A DNA stretch of 64,000 nt from MED-G105 sp039819085 (GTDB lineage: Bacteria > Pseudomonadota > Alphaproteobacteria > Caulobacterales > Parvularculaceae), in the NCBI GenBank assembly GCA_039819085.1, contig JBCBSQ010000010.1, positions 1 through 64,000 on the forward strand, read 5' to 3'. Below, in pieces: positions 33,958-43,026 of this stretch (within the stretch, counting starts at the first letter, position 1; the number at the start of each line of letters is the position of its first letter). The position numbers and the translations under genes are program-made. The notes under the pieces were generated by a model. The model did no database searches. It was given only the letters and a program-made list of their open reading frames with translations, and had not been told where the DNA came from.

Positions 33958-34512
33958 GTGAACTCAGTTAAACTCCGCCGGATCCTCATCCTGGCGCATC
34001 TCTACTTCGCCGCGCTCCTGGCGCCTTTCTTCCTGCTGGTTGGCGTCACGGGCGCGCTCTATGTCGCCGACGTGAAGGGCGGGAACGCGTCGACGCCTCT
34101 CGAACTGCCGGCGGGGGCGGCGCTCGACCCGAAGAGCCCAACGCTTGACGCCGACGTCGCCGCGCTCCTCGAACAGATGGACGTGAAAGTGCGCTATGAA
34201 CGCCTCAGCGCGCGCGGGGCGACCGTCAAGACCTGGCCAATTTCGCGAGCGCACGTGCAGTTCAATGTCGGTGGGCCGGAACTGACGGCCGAGCTTCTGA
34301 CGCCTGACCTGCCGAAGGCGATGATGGAGCTGCACAAGGGCCATGGCCCGAAGCTCCTGCGCACCTATCAGATCTTCGCCGGCGCGACGCTCGCGCTTGT
34401 GGTCCTCGGCGGAATCCTTGTGGGGCTCCTTGCGGCGTCCTATCGCCAGCAGACCATCATCGCCGCGGCCGTGGGGACGACGATCTTCGCGCTCCTCGCC
34501 TTTGTGATCTAG
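33958..34512 (+). CDS. PepSY-associated membrane protein
   Basis: A 184-residue inner-membrane protein with an N-terminal helix (AHLYFAALLAPFFLLVGVTGALYV), a periplasmic domain of about 95 residues, and two C-terminal helices preceded by LHKGHGPKLLRTYQIFAG, where the His-containing loop is typical of the PepSY-TM family. Such proteins often work in iron uptake or envelope redox, but no siderophore receptor is adjacent. It starts with GTG at 33958 and is convergent with the TIGR02301 gene. Confidence 0.78.
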   Translation: MNSVKLRRILILAHLYFAALLAPFFLLVGVTGALYVADVKGGNASTPLELPAGAALDPKSPTLDADVAALLEQMDVKVRYERLSARGATVKTWPISRAHVQFNVGGPELTAELLTPDLPKAMMELHKGHGPKLLRTYQIFAGATLALVVLGGILVGLLAASYRQQTIIAAAVGTTIFALLAFVI

Positions 34513-34514
34513 GT

Positions 34515-34877
34515 TTAGTTTGCGAGCTTCGCGGCGATCTCGGCGCCCAGGCCGGCGCGCCCCTCGGCGAAGCGCTCCGCCGCGCGGTCGCATTCCGAGT
34601 AGCGTTCTTGCGCGCTCCGAAACCCGTCATTGAACGACGCGACCAGGCGCCGGCGCAGTTTCGCGGTCGGTTGCTCCAGCCGGACAAGCTGCTTCATCCG
34701 CTCGCGCCAGAGATCGCCCTCGCGTTTCGGTTCGCACATGCGCCGGACGTGGTGAAGCTCGCCGAACACCGCTGACAAAGCGACGAGTTCGTCCGGACGC
34801 GCCGCATGGGCGGGCGCTGCGAGAACGCAAGCCGCGAGCGCTCCGAAGATCCCGATCGATAGTCGACGTATGCCCAT
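34515..34877 (-). CDS. Small exported protein, TIGR02301-like
   Basis: A 120-residue protein with a cleavable signal peptide (FGALAACVLAAPAHA-ARP). The mature domain is helical and follows the TIGR02301 pattern: L-x-x-V-F-G-E-L-H-H-V-R-R-M-C, W-R-E-R-M-K-Q-L, F-N-D-G-F and a second cysteine in YSECDRA, which could pair with the first. Its role is unknown. It lies 10 nt downstream of the NUDIX gene in the same direction, so the two are probably co-transcribed. Confidence 0.75.
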   Translation of the reverse strand: MGIRRLSIGIFGALAACVLAAPAHAARPDELVALSAVFGELHHVRRMCEPKREGDLWRERMKQLVRLEQPTAKLRRRLVASFNDGFRSAQERYSECDRAAERFAEGRAGLGAEIAAKLAN

Positions 34878-34887
34878 GCAGGCGTCC

Positions 34888-35310
34888 TTACATCATGGCC
34901 GCGGCCATCTCCACTGCGCGCCGGGTATCGTCCCAGGCGACTTTTCGCAACGCGTCGTCATACGCAAAGAACTGCGCTTCCGCGGCGTCGTCTCCTGCGG
35001 CCGGCTCGCCGCTCAGCCATTCAGCGGCGTAGTCGATCATGACCATATGGCGGGCCGGATCGCCCGTGACTGAAGGCAACGCTTCGAAAGCGCCAATCAG
35101 GCCGGTGACGCGCGCCTCGATCGCGGTTTCCTCTCGCACCTCACGAAGGGCCGCGGCCATGAGGGGCTCGGCGAACTCAAGCCGTCCGCCAGGGATCGAC
35201 CATTGGCCGAGGAACGGCGGTTTGCCGCGTCGGATCAGCAATACGTCTCGGTCCCGGAAGACGACCACGCCGACGCCGACAGTGATCGCGGGCGATGTTC
35301 GGTCGGTCAT
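34888..35310 (-). CDS. NUDIX hydrolase
   Basis: A 140-residue cytoplasmic hydrolase of nucleoside diphosphates linked to another moiety. The Nudix box is present as G-R-L-E-F-A-E followed by seven residues and R-E-V-R-E-E-T, with Thr in the usual Gly position. IRRGKPPFLGQWSIPGG is similar to ADP-ribose or NADH pyrophosphatase-like members, but the substrate cannot be fixed. It precedes the TIGR02301 gene and is divergent from the SRAP gene. Confidence 0.9.
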   Translation of the reverse strand: MTDRTSPAITVGVGVVVFRDRDVLLIRRGKPPFLGQWSIPGGRLEFAEPLMAAALREVREETAIEARVTGLIGAFEALPSVTGDPARHMVMIDYAAEWLSGEPAAGDDAAEAQFFAYDDALRKVAWDDTRRAVEMAAAMM

Positions 35311-35360
35311 GGGCGTCGCCTCATTTCAATTTCCATCGCCTTCGGCCTAAGCTCCCATCC

Positions 35361-36083
35361 ATGTGCGGACGATTTCTCCTCACCGCCCCGCCTGACGCCG
35401 TCGCGCAAGCTTTCGGCGTTGACGTGCGCGACAATTTCCCGCCGCGCTGGAACATAGCGCCGACGCAGCCAATCGCGGTCATCAGGGTCGACGATGGCGC
35501 GCCGATTGCGGCGCGCGCGCCTTCTTACGCGCTGATGCGCTGGGGGTTCATTCCGTCCTGGGCGAAGAAAGACCATCTGGAGCGCTTGAGGTCAAAGCCG
35601 CTGATCAATGCGCGCGCCGAGACGGCGGCGGAAAAGCCGACCTTTCGCGCCGCCTGGAAGCGCCGGCGGTGCCTCGCGCCGGCCAACGGCTTCTATGAAT
35701 GGCGGCGCGATGAGAAAGGCCGCACGCCGTTTCGCTTTACGCCCGCTGATTCAGACGCTCCCGGCGGCCTCGTCGGGTTCGGCGCATTGTGGGAGACGGC
35801 GCATGATCCCGACGGCGGCGAAATCGACACCATTGCGATCCTGACGACGGAGGCGGGGCCGGACACGGCGAAGATCCACCACCGCGAACCCGTCGTCATT
35901 CAGCCAGCGGATTATCACCGATGGCTGATGGCGGATGAAACCAGAAGCGATGAAGCCGCCGCCATGGTTGCGCCCGTCGCCCAAGGCTTCTGGCGGATGG
36001 AGGAGGTCCCGAAGGACCTCAACAACGCCCGCAACGAAGGCGCGGCATTGTCGCCTGAAACCCGCCAGGGGGAGCTGTTCTGA
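35361..36083 (+). CDS. SRAP-family protein (YedK/HMCES-like abasic-site processing)
   Basis: A 240-residue protein starting MCGRF, so that Cys2 becomes the N-terminal catalytic residue that crosslinks to abasic sites in single-stranded DNA. NARAET, the catalytic Glu in ANGFYEW, and a His in KIHHREPVVI are conserved; the usual H-x-R-M-P-V reads H-H-R-E-P-V. The family shields AP sites at stalled replication forks. ATG 35361 is required to expose Cys2, so longer upstream starts are rejected. Confidence 0.94.
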   Translation: MCGRFLLTAPPDAVAQAFGVDVRDNFPPRWNIAPTQPIAVIRVDDGAPIAARAPSYALMRWGFIPSWAKKDHLERLRSKPLINARAETAAEKPTFRAAWKRRRCLAPANGFYEWRRDEKGRTPFRFTPADSDAPGGLVGFGALWETAHDPDGGEIDTIAILTTEAGPDTAKIHHREPVVIQPADYHRWLMADETRSDEAAAMVAPVAQGFWRMEEVPKDLNNARNEGAALSPETRQGELF

Positions 36084-36098
36084 CCGGACCCCGGAGCG

Positions 36099-37016
36099 CT
36101 ATTTCATGTAGCGGTCGAAGAAGGCGAGCATCCGCTCAGGGTTTTCGCCATAGTAGTTATAGCCGTCGAAGCGGCGCGTGGTTCCTTCAATCCAGAAGAA
36201 CTCCTTTTCTTCGGAGCCGGCGAGATCGAAGATCTCCTTGTGATCCTCCTCAGTGCTCCAGGCGTCCTCTTTCACCTGGGTCATGAACACCGGCAGTCTC
36301 AGATATGGCGCGAAAAGCTGCGCGCGCATTTCGGTGTTCGTGAAGCCGCCGAACCTGCGCTCCTCGAACTCCATTTCGTCCATATAGTCTTCAACGCCCT
36401 GAAGCTCGGCGAACTTGCGCATGGTGCTCGCCATGGAAAGCGTTAGGGGCGCGAAAAGGCACAGCGCATTTTCAAACAATTCAGGATGACGCGCGATCGC
36501 TTCATACTGCGCATTACCACCTGTACACTGACTATAAAGACCGAGCTTCATCTTGCTAAGGCGCGGATGGGAGTCGACGAAATTCTGCGCGCCGACGCAG
36601 TCGCGCCATTCGTATCGCCCGACGCCGCACACGCCGCCATTCGCCGCGCCGCTCTCGCCGTGATTGCGCAGGTCGTAGGTGAGGACATTGTAGCCGGCCT
36701 CATGCAGATGCTTCTTGATCGGGATGAAATCGACTTCGAAGTCGGAAACGTCGCTCCATGGATCGAGATGGCCAGGGAAACCATAGCGGTTCATCATCAT
36801 CGGGTGGTTCATGACGACGAGGCGATCGCTGTCGGCGGGAATGAACCAGGCCTCGAGCGGCGTGCCGTCCGCAGACGGAAAAAACAGGTCTTCATACTCA
36901 AGATCATAGTCCGCCGGGGTCTTCAGGATCGGCGCGCGTCGCGGCCTGACAGCGAACTCGGCGAGGCCGCGGATGATCTCAAGCTTGTCGGCGGGAATGG
37001 CGGATGTATCGACCAT
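36099..37016 (-). CDS. Alpha/beta hydrolase with cysteine at the nucleophile position
   Basis: A 305-residue alpha/beta-hydrolase-fold protein. The nucleophile elbow reads YSQCTGGNA, placing C164 where most members have Ser, as in dienelactone hydrolases. The oxyanion strand VVMNHPM and TYDLRNHGESG are recognisable. I see no clear catalytic His in the usual C-terminal loop, which reads RRFDGYNYYGENPE. Enzymatic activity is therefore uncertain; an acyltransferase or non-hydrolytic role is possible. GGAG lies 9 nt before the ATG. It is convergent with the SRAP gene. Confidence 0.75.
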   Translation of the reverse strand: MVDTSAIPADKLEIIRGLAEFAVRPRRAPILKTPADYDLEYEDLFFPSADGTPLEAWFIPADSDRLVVMNHPMMMNRYGFPGHLDPWSDVSDFEVDFIPIKKHLHEAGYNVLTYDLRNHGESGAANGGVCGVGRYEWRDCVGAQNFVDSHPRLSKMKLGLYSQCTGGNAQYEAIARHPELFENALCLFAPLTLSMASTMRKFAELQGVEDYMDEMEFEERRFGGFTNTEMRAQLFAPYLRLPVFMTQVKEDAWSTEEDHKEIFDLAGSEEKEFFWIEGTTRRFDGYNYYGENPERMLAFFDRYMK

Positions 37017-37329
37017 CGAAATGGCTCCTAAATCAAGAATTGTGGAATTCCGTATGGGCGCAGAAGACAGCGTCCCAGCTTCCGCGCAGTATCCATCAAA
37101 TGCCGCTCGAACGCCAGTGACGTCTTCGCGAGTGACGACTAGTCTTGTCTTTCTCTTTTACGCTTAGTCTCGCGCTGATCGCTTGGCTGCGGGGCCGTCG
37201 CCGCCGCGCCAAGTCCAGGACGCGCCCCGCCCTGTCGTCTCCGATAGGGCTTCGGGCCTTAACGTGATCCTCGTTTCCGCCGCGTTATTCTTTCGACCCC
37301 GGCCGTGCGGGATCTTGAGATAGGGGTAA
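37017..37329. other. Intergenic region, divergent promoter zone
   Basis: About 310 nt between the divergent hydrolase and toroid-protein genes. It should hold both promoters, but I see no convincing -35/-10 pair, hairpin or repeat. Confidence 0.5.
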
Positions 37330-38586
37330 ATGGCGTTGACGTGCGGAAAATGGTCTTTGTGGAGCCTATCTGCGGCCTTGCCGTTGGCGCTGCTGGCGAT
37401 CGTGATCGCCTCCGCCGCGCCAGGTGCGTCCGCGCAGAAACGCTCCGAGCCATTGGTCTCGAAGGCGGCGCTCAGCGATGCGATCGAGGCGGGCGTCGGC
37501 TATCTCACAAATGCCGTTGATGAGCGGGGCAAGTTCACCTACCGCATCAATCTCGATCCATCCCTGCCGGTCGAGGAGAAATACAACATCCTGCGGCACG
37601 CCGGCGCGATCTACGCCCTCGCGGAGGCCTATGAACGCCAGCCGGACCCGGAGATTCTCGCGGCAATGACGCGGGCGGGCGGCTTCATGAAGGCCGAAGC
37701 GATTGCAGGCGTTCCGGGTGAAGAGGACCTGCTCGCGGTCTGGTCCAGAGACAGTCTCAACAAAGCGGGCAAGCCCGAGCAGGCGAAGCTCGGCGGCGCA
37801 GGGCTCGGCCTTGTCGCGCTCGTCTCCCTGGAGAGGCTGTCGCCGGGGTCGACCGAGATCGAAGACTTGCGGTCAATCGCGCGATTTATCCTCTTTATGC
37901 AGAAAAAAGATGGATCATTCTACTCGAAGTACTATGCCGGGCGCGGACGGGATGACTCCTGGACGTCGCTCTTCTACCCCGGCGAAGCGGCCCTCGGCCT
38001 CCTCATGCTCCACGAAATTGATCCAAACCCCGCCTGGGTCGCCGGCGCGGCGGACGCGCTCGACTTCCTGGCCCGGAGCCGGGAGGGACGTCCGTCCGTT
38101 CCGATTGACCATTGGGCGCTGATCGCCAGCGAGCGCCTCCTCGCACTTGATCAAGGCGACGGCTCGGTCGATCGCGAACTGATAGAGGCGCACGCCGCGC
38201 AGATTGTCGAAGAGATCCTCCGTTCACGGCCGGCGCTGGACGAAAAAGCGCCGATCGCGTCATTCGTCGCCGATGGGCGCACGACGCCGACGGCGACACG
38301 CGTTGAAGGGCTTGTCGCCGCCCTCAATATCATTCCGGAAGATCGCAGGGCGCTGCGCCGGCGTAGTCGTCACGCGATTGAAGAGGGCGTTGCGTTCCTG
38401 GTGCGCGCGCAGGTGCGCGACGGCCCCCATCGCGGCGCGACGCCACGCGCTCTACGACGTTTGAGCCTGACGCCCGACAACGCCAATTTCAATCGCCGCG
38501 CGAGCGAGGTCCGCATCGACTATGTGCAACACTCCTTGAGCGCCTTCATTGGCTTTGAAGACGCCCTCAAGGCCGCAACGCAATAG
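37330..38586 (+). CDS. Exported alpha/alpha-toroid-like protein of unknown function
   Basis: A 418-residue protein with an N-terminal signal peptide ending near ASA-QKR. The rest is almost entirely helical with repeated motifs: YNILRHAGAIYALAEAYER, AKLGGAGLGLVALVSLERL and YPGEAALGLLMLHEI. These recall the helical-hairpin toroids of six-hairpin glycosidases and prenyltransferases. I cannot assign a catalytic residue or substrate. It precedes purA by 110 nt on the same strand, with no functional link evident. Confidence 0.75.
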   Translation: MALTCGKWSLWSLSAALPLALLAIVIASAAPGASAQKRSEPLVSKAALSDAIEAGVGYLTNAVDERGKFTYRINLDPSLPVEEKYNILRHAGAIYALAEAYERQPDPEILAAMTRAGGFMKAEAIAGVPGEEDLLAVWSRDSLNKAGKPEQAKLGGAGLGLVALVSLERLSPGSTEIEDLRSIARFILFMQKKDGSFYSKYYAGRGRDDSWTSLFYPGEAALGLLMLHEIDPNPAWVAGAADALDFLARSREGRPSVPIDHWALIASERLLALDQGDGSVDRELIEAHAAQIVEEILRSRPALDEKAPIASFVADGRTTPTATRVEGLVAALNIIPEDRRALRRRSRHAIEEGVAFLVRAQVRDGPHRGATPRALRRLSLTPDNANFNRRASEVRIDYVQHSLSAFIGFEDALKAATQ

Positions 38587-38696
38587 CCCAAAACCGATGG
38601 GCTCGATTTTCGCGGCGCCTCGGCGTACGACGCTTCCAAGAAACATGACGGTTTGGCGACGAAGCGCGCCGGCGTCCAGGCATTAGGAGCAAGAAC

Positions 38697-39998
38697 ATGG
38701 CCGCGGCTGCATCCTGCGCCGTCATCGGCGCGCAATGGGGCGATGAAGGCAAGGGCAAGATCGTCGACTGGCTGTCGGCGCGGGCTGACGTCGTCGTCCG
38801 CTTTCAGGGCGGGCACAACGCCGGCCATACGCTCGTCATCGACGGCGAAGTCTACAAGCTCTCCTTGTTGCCGTCTGGCGTCGTGCGGAACGGGACATTT
38901 TCTGTCATCGGCTCCGGCGTCGTCGTCGACCCGTTTGCGCTGTGCGACGAAATCGAGCGGGTGCGTGGCCAGGGGGTCGACATCACGCCTGAGAACCTCG
39001 CTGTCGCGGACGCGGCGACGCTGATCCTGCCCTTGCATCAGGAGCTTGACGCCTTGCGCGAAGGCGCGACGGCCGGCACCAAGATCGGCACGACCAAGCG
39101 CGGCATCGGCCCGGCGTACGAAGACCGCGCGGGACGCAGAGCTTTGCGAGTGGCGGACCTTCTGCGGCAAGAAACGCTCGCGCCTAAGGTGGAGAACCTT
39201 CTGAGCCACCACAACGCGCTGCGGCGCGGGTTCGGGGTCGATCCGCTGGAGACCTCCGATATTATCTCTATGCTGAATGAGATCGCGCCGAAGATCGCGC
39301 CGTTCGCCCAACCTGTTTGGCGTCTGCTCGATCAGGCGCGCCGGGACCGCAAGCGCATTCTGTTCGAAGGCGCGCAAGGGGTTCTCCTGGATGTCGACCA
39401 CGGAACATATCCGTACGTGACGTCGTCGAACACCGTGGCGGGACAGGCCGCGACCGGCTCCGGGCTCGGCCCCGCTTCGGTTGGGTATGTGCTGGGCATC
39501 GTCAAGGCCTATACGACGCGTGTCGGCGCGGGACCTTTCCCCACTGAACAGGACAACGCCATCGGCGAACAGCTCGGCGAACGCGGCCATGAGTTCGGGA
39601 CTGTGACAGGACGGCGGCGGCGCTGCGGCTGGTTCGATGCGGCGCTTGTCAGGCAGTCGTGCCGCGTCGCCGGCGTCGACGGGATCGCGCTGACGAAGCT
39701 CGACGTTCTCGACGGTTTCGAGAGATTAGACGTGTGCGTCGGATATGAGATCGATGGCGCGCGCGTCGACTACTTGCCGGCTGGCGTTGACGCGCAGTCC
39801 GCGGTGACGCCTGTCTATGAGACGATGGCGGGATGGTCGGGCTCAACGGCGTGCGCGCGGTCCTGGGCGGACCTGCCGGCGGAGGCCGTGAAGTATGTCC
39901 GCCGCATTGAAGAGCTGATCGAGACGCCGGTGGCGCTTGTCTCCACAAGCCCGGAGCGCGACGACGTCATCCTGATGAAGGATCCGTTCGAAGGGTAG
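38697..39998 (+). CDS. purA: Adenylosuccinate synthetase
   Basis: A 433-residue enzyme joining IMP and aspartate with GTP hydrolysis, the first committed step to AMP. The P-loop GAQWGDEGKGKIVDWL holds the catalytic Asp, and GGHNAGHT, TTKRGIGPAYEDRAGR, EGAQGVLLDVDHGTYPYVTSSN and TGRRRRCGWFD are all present. Length is normal. GGAG lies just before the ATG. Confidence 0.98.
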   Translation: MAAAASCAVIGAQWGDEGKGKIVDWLSARADVVVRFQGGHNAGHTLVIDGEVYKLSLLPSGVVRNGTFSVIGSGVVVDPFALCDEIERVRGQGVDITPENLAVADAATLILPLHQELDALREGATAGTKIGTTKRGIGPAYEDRAGRRALRVADLLRQETLAPKVENLLSHHNALRRGFGVDPLETSDIISMLNEIAPKIAPFAQPVWRLLDQARRDRKRILFEGAQGVLLDVDHGTYPYVTSSNTVAGQAATGSGLGPASVGYVLGIVKAYTTRVGAGPFPTEQDNAIGEQLGERGHEFGTVTGRRRRCGWFDAALVRQSCRVAGVDGIALTKLDVLDGFERLDVCVGYEIDGARVDYLPAGVDAQSAVTPVYETMAGWSGSTACARSWADLPAEAVKYVRRIEELIETPVALVSTSPERDDVILMKDPFEG

Positions 39999-40089
39999 GC
40001 GGCCGACGCTTCTCCTTACGCTTGGCCAATCGCTGCGGGCGAAGTAAGACGTCGTCGACGGCGTGGGCCATCCAGAGGGGCGGGGCGAC

Positions 40090-41289
40090 ATGAAAAAAGC
40101 ATTGATTGGCGTGGCGATCCTGGCGCTCGCCGGACTGACCGGATGGCGGGCCATCGGCCCGGATTGGCGGGCGCTGATCGCCAACGCGCCGACGGATACG
40201 GATCTCCTCTTCTGGTCCGTCGCTGAGCGCGACGCAGCATTTCGCATGCTCGACCGCGTGCCTTTCGTTAGCCGCACACGGAAAATTGCGACCGGCGACA
40301 GCATCCGCGACCTGCCGGACGGCGCGCCTCTTGATCTCGCCACTGTCGGATTTGAGCTCGACGCCTTCATGGACGCTGCGCGCATCGCTGGGTTTGTCGT
40401 TGTCCAGGACGGAGAAGTTCGGCTCGAGCGCTATGGGCTCGGCTTCGGGCCTGAAGGCCGCTGGACAAGTTTCTCCGTCGCCAAGTCGCTCACCTCGACG
40501 CTCGTCGGCGCGGCGGTGCGCGACGGCTACATCAAGAGCCTCAATGATCCGGTGTCGAATTATGTCGCGGGGCTTCAGGGATCGGCCTATGACGACGTCA
40601 GCATTGAGCAGTTGCTGACCATGACGTCGGGGGTCGCCTGGAACGAGGACTATGAAGATCCGGAATCGGATGTTTCGCAATTCCTGAACCAGAAGCCGGA
40701 AGGCGAAGAAGCCGCGATCGTCAGTTACATGAAGAAACTGCCGCGCGCGCATCCGCCCGGCGACGTCTGGAACTACTCGACAGGCGAAACCAACCTCATC
40801 GGCGTTCTTGTGGCCGAAGCCGTCGGCAAGCCGCTCGCAACGTATGCGGCGGAAAAAATCTGGACCCCGTTCGGAATGGAGGCGCCGGCGACCTGGACGC
40901 TGGCGGCGGACGGGCGCGAGGTCAGCGGTTGCTGCGTTCAGGCGCGCACGCGCGACTTTGCGCGGATCGGGCTGTTTGCGCTTGAGGGCGGGGCTGGCGT
41001 CGTGCCTGACGGCTGGTTTGATCAGGCGGCGACGACGCAGGTTGACTATGGCGAACCCGGCGAAGGCTATGGGTATCAATGGTGGACCCTGGATGACGGC
41101 GCGTTCCGCGCCTTTGGCATTTTCGGTCAGGCGATCTTCATCGATCCGTCGCGAAGCCTGGTCGTCGCCATGAACGCCAATTGGACGACTGCGCTCGGCT
41201 ATAAGGATGGCGAGCGGGAGCGACGCGCGGCAGTGTTCGCAGCTGTGCGCTCAGCGATTGACGCCGAGGCGTCGACCGCGGCCGAGTAG
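40090..41289 (+). CDS. Serine hydrolase of the class C beta-lactamase family
   Basis: A 399-residue protein with an N-terminal hydrophobic leader (ALIGVAILALAGLTGW). The active-site S-x-x-K is in TSFSVAKS, the tyrosine motif is in WNYSTGE, and LLTMTSGVAWNEDYE is the family helix. It is probably a periplasmic esterase, D-aminopeptidase or penicillin-binding-like enzyme rather than a resistance beta-lactamase. A G-rich ribosome binding site precedes ATG 40090. Confidence 0.9.
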   Translation: MKKALIGVAILALAGLTGWRAIGPDWRALIANAPTDTDLLFWSVAERDAAFRMLDRVPFVSRTRKIATGDSIRDLPDGAPLDLATVGFELDAFMDAARIAGFVVVQDGEVRLERYGLGFGPEGRWTSFSVAKSLTSTLVGAAVRDGYIKSLNDPVSNYVAGLQGSAYDDVSIEQLLTMTSGVAWNEDYEDPESDVSQFLNQKPEGEEAAIVSYMKKLPRAHPPGDVWNYSTGETNLIGVLVAEAVGKPLATYAAEKIWTPFGMEAPATWTLAADGREVSGCCVQARTRDFARIGLFALEGGAGVVPDGWFDQAATTQVDYGEPGEGYGYQWWTLDDGAFRAFGIFGQAIFIDPSRSLVVAMNANWTTALGYKDGERERRAAVFAAVRSAIDAEASTAAE

Positions 41290-41459
41290 CGCGACCAAAG
41301 GCGTATGGGCGGCGCACATCGGCGTCTTCCTGGCTTCGCTCATAGAAATGTGAGCGCAGCGCCCCCGGCGTCATTGTGAATTGCGCCTCGGCGCGCTGGT
41401 CGAGCGGCGATCTTTCATGGCATTTACTGACTGAGGCAGCAGCAAGAAGGCGGCGGGCG

Positions 41460-41921
41460 ATGACGCGAGCAAATTGGGTGCGCGCTGGATTTGCGATGGT
41501 TGCGGCGGCGCTATTCGCCTTTGTCGTCGCAAAGCCTGCGGCGACGTCCGTGGCCGCGGAAAGCGGCGGGCCCGCCGAAGTCGTGGCGGTCACGTTCTCA
41601 TCCGCCTGGTGCGCGTCCTGCCGTATTCTAAAGCCCCGCCTTGCGCGCGTGATCCCTGAGTTCGCCGACGCGCCGGTGAAGTTCGTGGAGATTGATTTCA
41701 GTTTCGGCGCCGCCGAGGCGGCGCGGGCGATTGCGGTCGCGGAGGGCGTCGAGGAAGCCTTTGACGATGTCGCGGGCGCGACGGGGTTCACCCTCCTAAT
41801 TGATCGCGACACAGGCGCCGTGATCGACATGCTGACGGCGTCCTATCCGGAAAAGGCGATGCGGGCGAGCATCGCGTCGGCGCTTGCGATTGCGGCGCGC
41901 ACGCCTGCCGAAGCGGACTGA
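41460..41921 (+). CDS. Exported thioredoxin-fold protein
   Basis: A 153-residue protein with an N-terminal signal or anchor (AGFAMVAAALFAFVVAKPAAT) and a thioredoxin domain whose active site is SSAWCASCRILKP. The usual cis-Pro region reads GATGFTLLIDRD, without the proline. It is therefore a divergent periplasmic thiol protein. ATG 41460 follows AAGG. The gene is downstream of the serine hydrolase and precedes a gene-poor region. Confidence 0.8.
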   Translation: MTRANWVRAGFAMVAAALFAFVVAKPAATSVAAESGGPAEVVAVTFSSAWCASCRILKPRLARVIPEFADAPVKFVEIDFSFGAAEAARAIAVAEGVEEAFDDVAGATGFTLLIDRDTGAVIDMLTASYPEKAMRASIASALAIAARTPAEAD

Positions 41922-42474
41922 GGCGCCGGTCTTTCCATTTATGTCAACGCAGCTTGACGCGCGGCGTCCGATTGGCGGGCGCTTGGTCAGCCCGCCGAAG
42001 AGATGCGGGGGGCAGGCCGAATGTTCACCCATGTGCGAAGCGACAAACGCGAACGCCATGATTTTCCGATGAATCGCCGCCTCTGACGACTTTTTGCAGC
42101 GCCGCATAAGACGAAAGTCTGTATGCGAAAAGCACCGGCTTCTGACGATTTTGCTTGCCCGCGCTTTGTTGCTGGATCACACTCTTTCATGTTCCGAGGG
42201 GCGTCCCGCCTGTCGTAAGGATACGACGACTCGTGCGACGCGCATCGAACGCGAGAGGCTGTTTGCGCCGATTGACGCGGCCCATCGTCTGAGGACGGAA
42301 GGGTGAACGCTGCCGGCGGTGATTGTTTCGGCCAGGGCGTTATTTTTAGGCGTCATCGAATTGGCGTCGTAACAAGACGTTCCGGAAAAGGCCGGCGCAT
42401 GAATCGCCCGTGCGGATGAACCCTGACCAGGGCCAGGCAGAAGGACGCCGGACAAAGCTGATCGCAATCGGCAC
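41922..42474. other. Gene-poor stretch, no gene recognised
   Basis: About 550 nt with only short open frames lacking ribosome binding sites or recognisable motifs. Base composition is mixed and several stop codons occur in every frame. It may contain decayed sequence or an unrecognised small RNA; I see no hairpin-plus-T-run terminator. Confidence 0.5.
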
Positions 42475-42556
42475 TGCGCGCCAAGGAGCTTGGGCGTCTG
42501 GGACTGAGACGGACCCTTTGAACCTGATCCGGGTCATGCCGGCGTTAGGGACGGAG
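42475..42556 (+). ncRNA. TPP riboswitch core, 5' half degenerate, no thiamine gene downstream
   Basis: The conserved 3' half of the thiamine-pyrophosphate aptamer is present: CTGAGA at 42504, then ACCCTTTGAACCTGATCC, GGGTCATGCCGGCG and TTAGGGA. The 5' conserved GGGGTGC-type strand is poorly matched (AGGAGCTT), so the aptamer may be weakened. The next gene, a cupin at 43027, starts 470 nt later and is not a known thiamine gene. Confidence 0.8.
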
Positions 42557-43026
42557 CAATTGACGACGCGGGGCGCGCAAATGGGTCGCCTGTAGCGGCT
42601 CGCTCCACGCGGCGGATGGGAAGGAAGGACGGCGAGAGTTGGCGGCTTTGCCGCAAACAACCGGCTTCCGGAAAAACCCGCATCCGCGCATGTGGTGAGG
42701 GTACGCCCGCTGGATGGCCGGTGACGGCAAGCCTTGCGATTGGCGGCTCCAGCGCGTTCTACGTCGTCAAGATGAGACCAGAGCCGTTTCCTCCGTCACG
42801 CCCGGGCGTGGCGGATGGGAGCGGCTTCTGGCGTTTTCTACGCCACTTTCACGCAATCCACTTTCACGCAGGGTCGCTTTGACTCCGCCGCTCTTTAAAG
42901 TTGGCGGATTGGCCACGCCGGTTCGGTCGTTTGGTGGGCCTTCTGCGCGAGTTGGCGACAGCCTAGGCTGGCGTTGGAAGCTTATGCTGGCGTAGGAACA
43001 TGTTGGCCTAGGGAACGGAGGGCGGC
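42557..43026. other. Stretch behind the TPP riboswitch without a recognisable gene
   Basis: About 470 nt. Two overlapping open frames (42616-42882 and 42714-42995) give no family match I recognise and lack good ribosome binding sites. A small hairpin GCGGC-TTT-GCCGC sits near 42645. The last 70 nt carry imperfect repeats of GCTGGCGT(T/A)GGA. It could be the remains of a thiamine gene or a long leader of the cupin gene. Confidence 0.5.

Noticed and set aside
41922..43026. tRNA or other structured RNA besides the TPP element
   Set aside because: No T-loop sequence, acceptor pairing or strong hairpin was found by eye.
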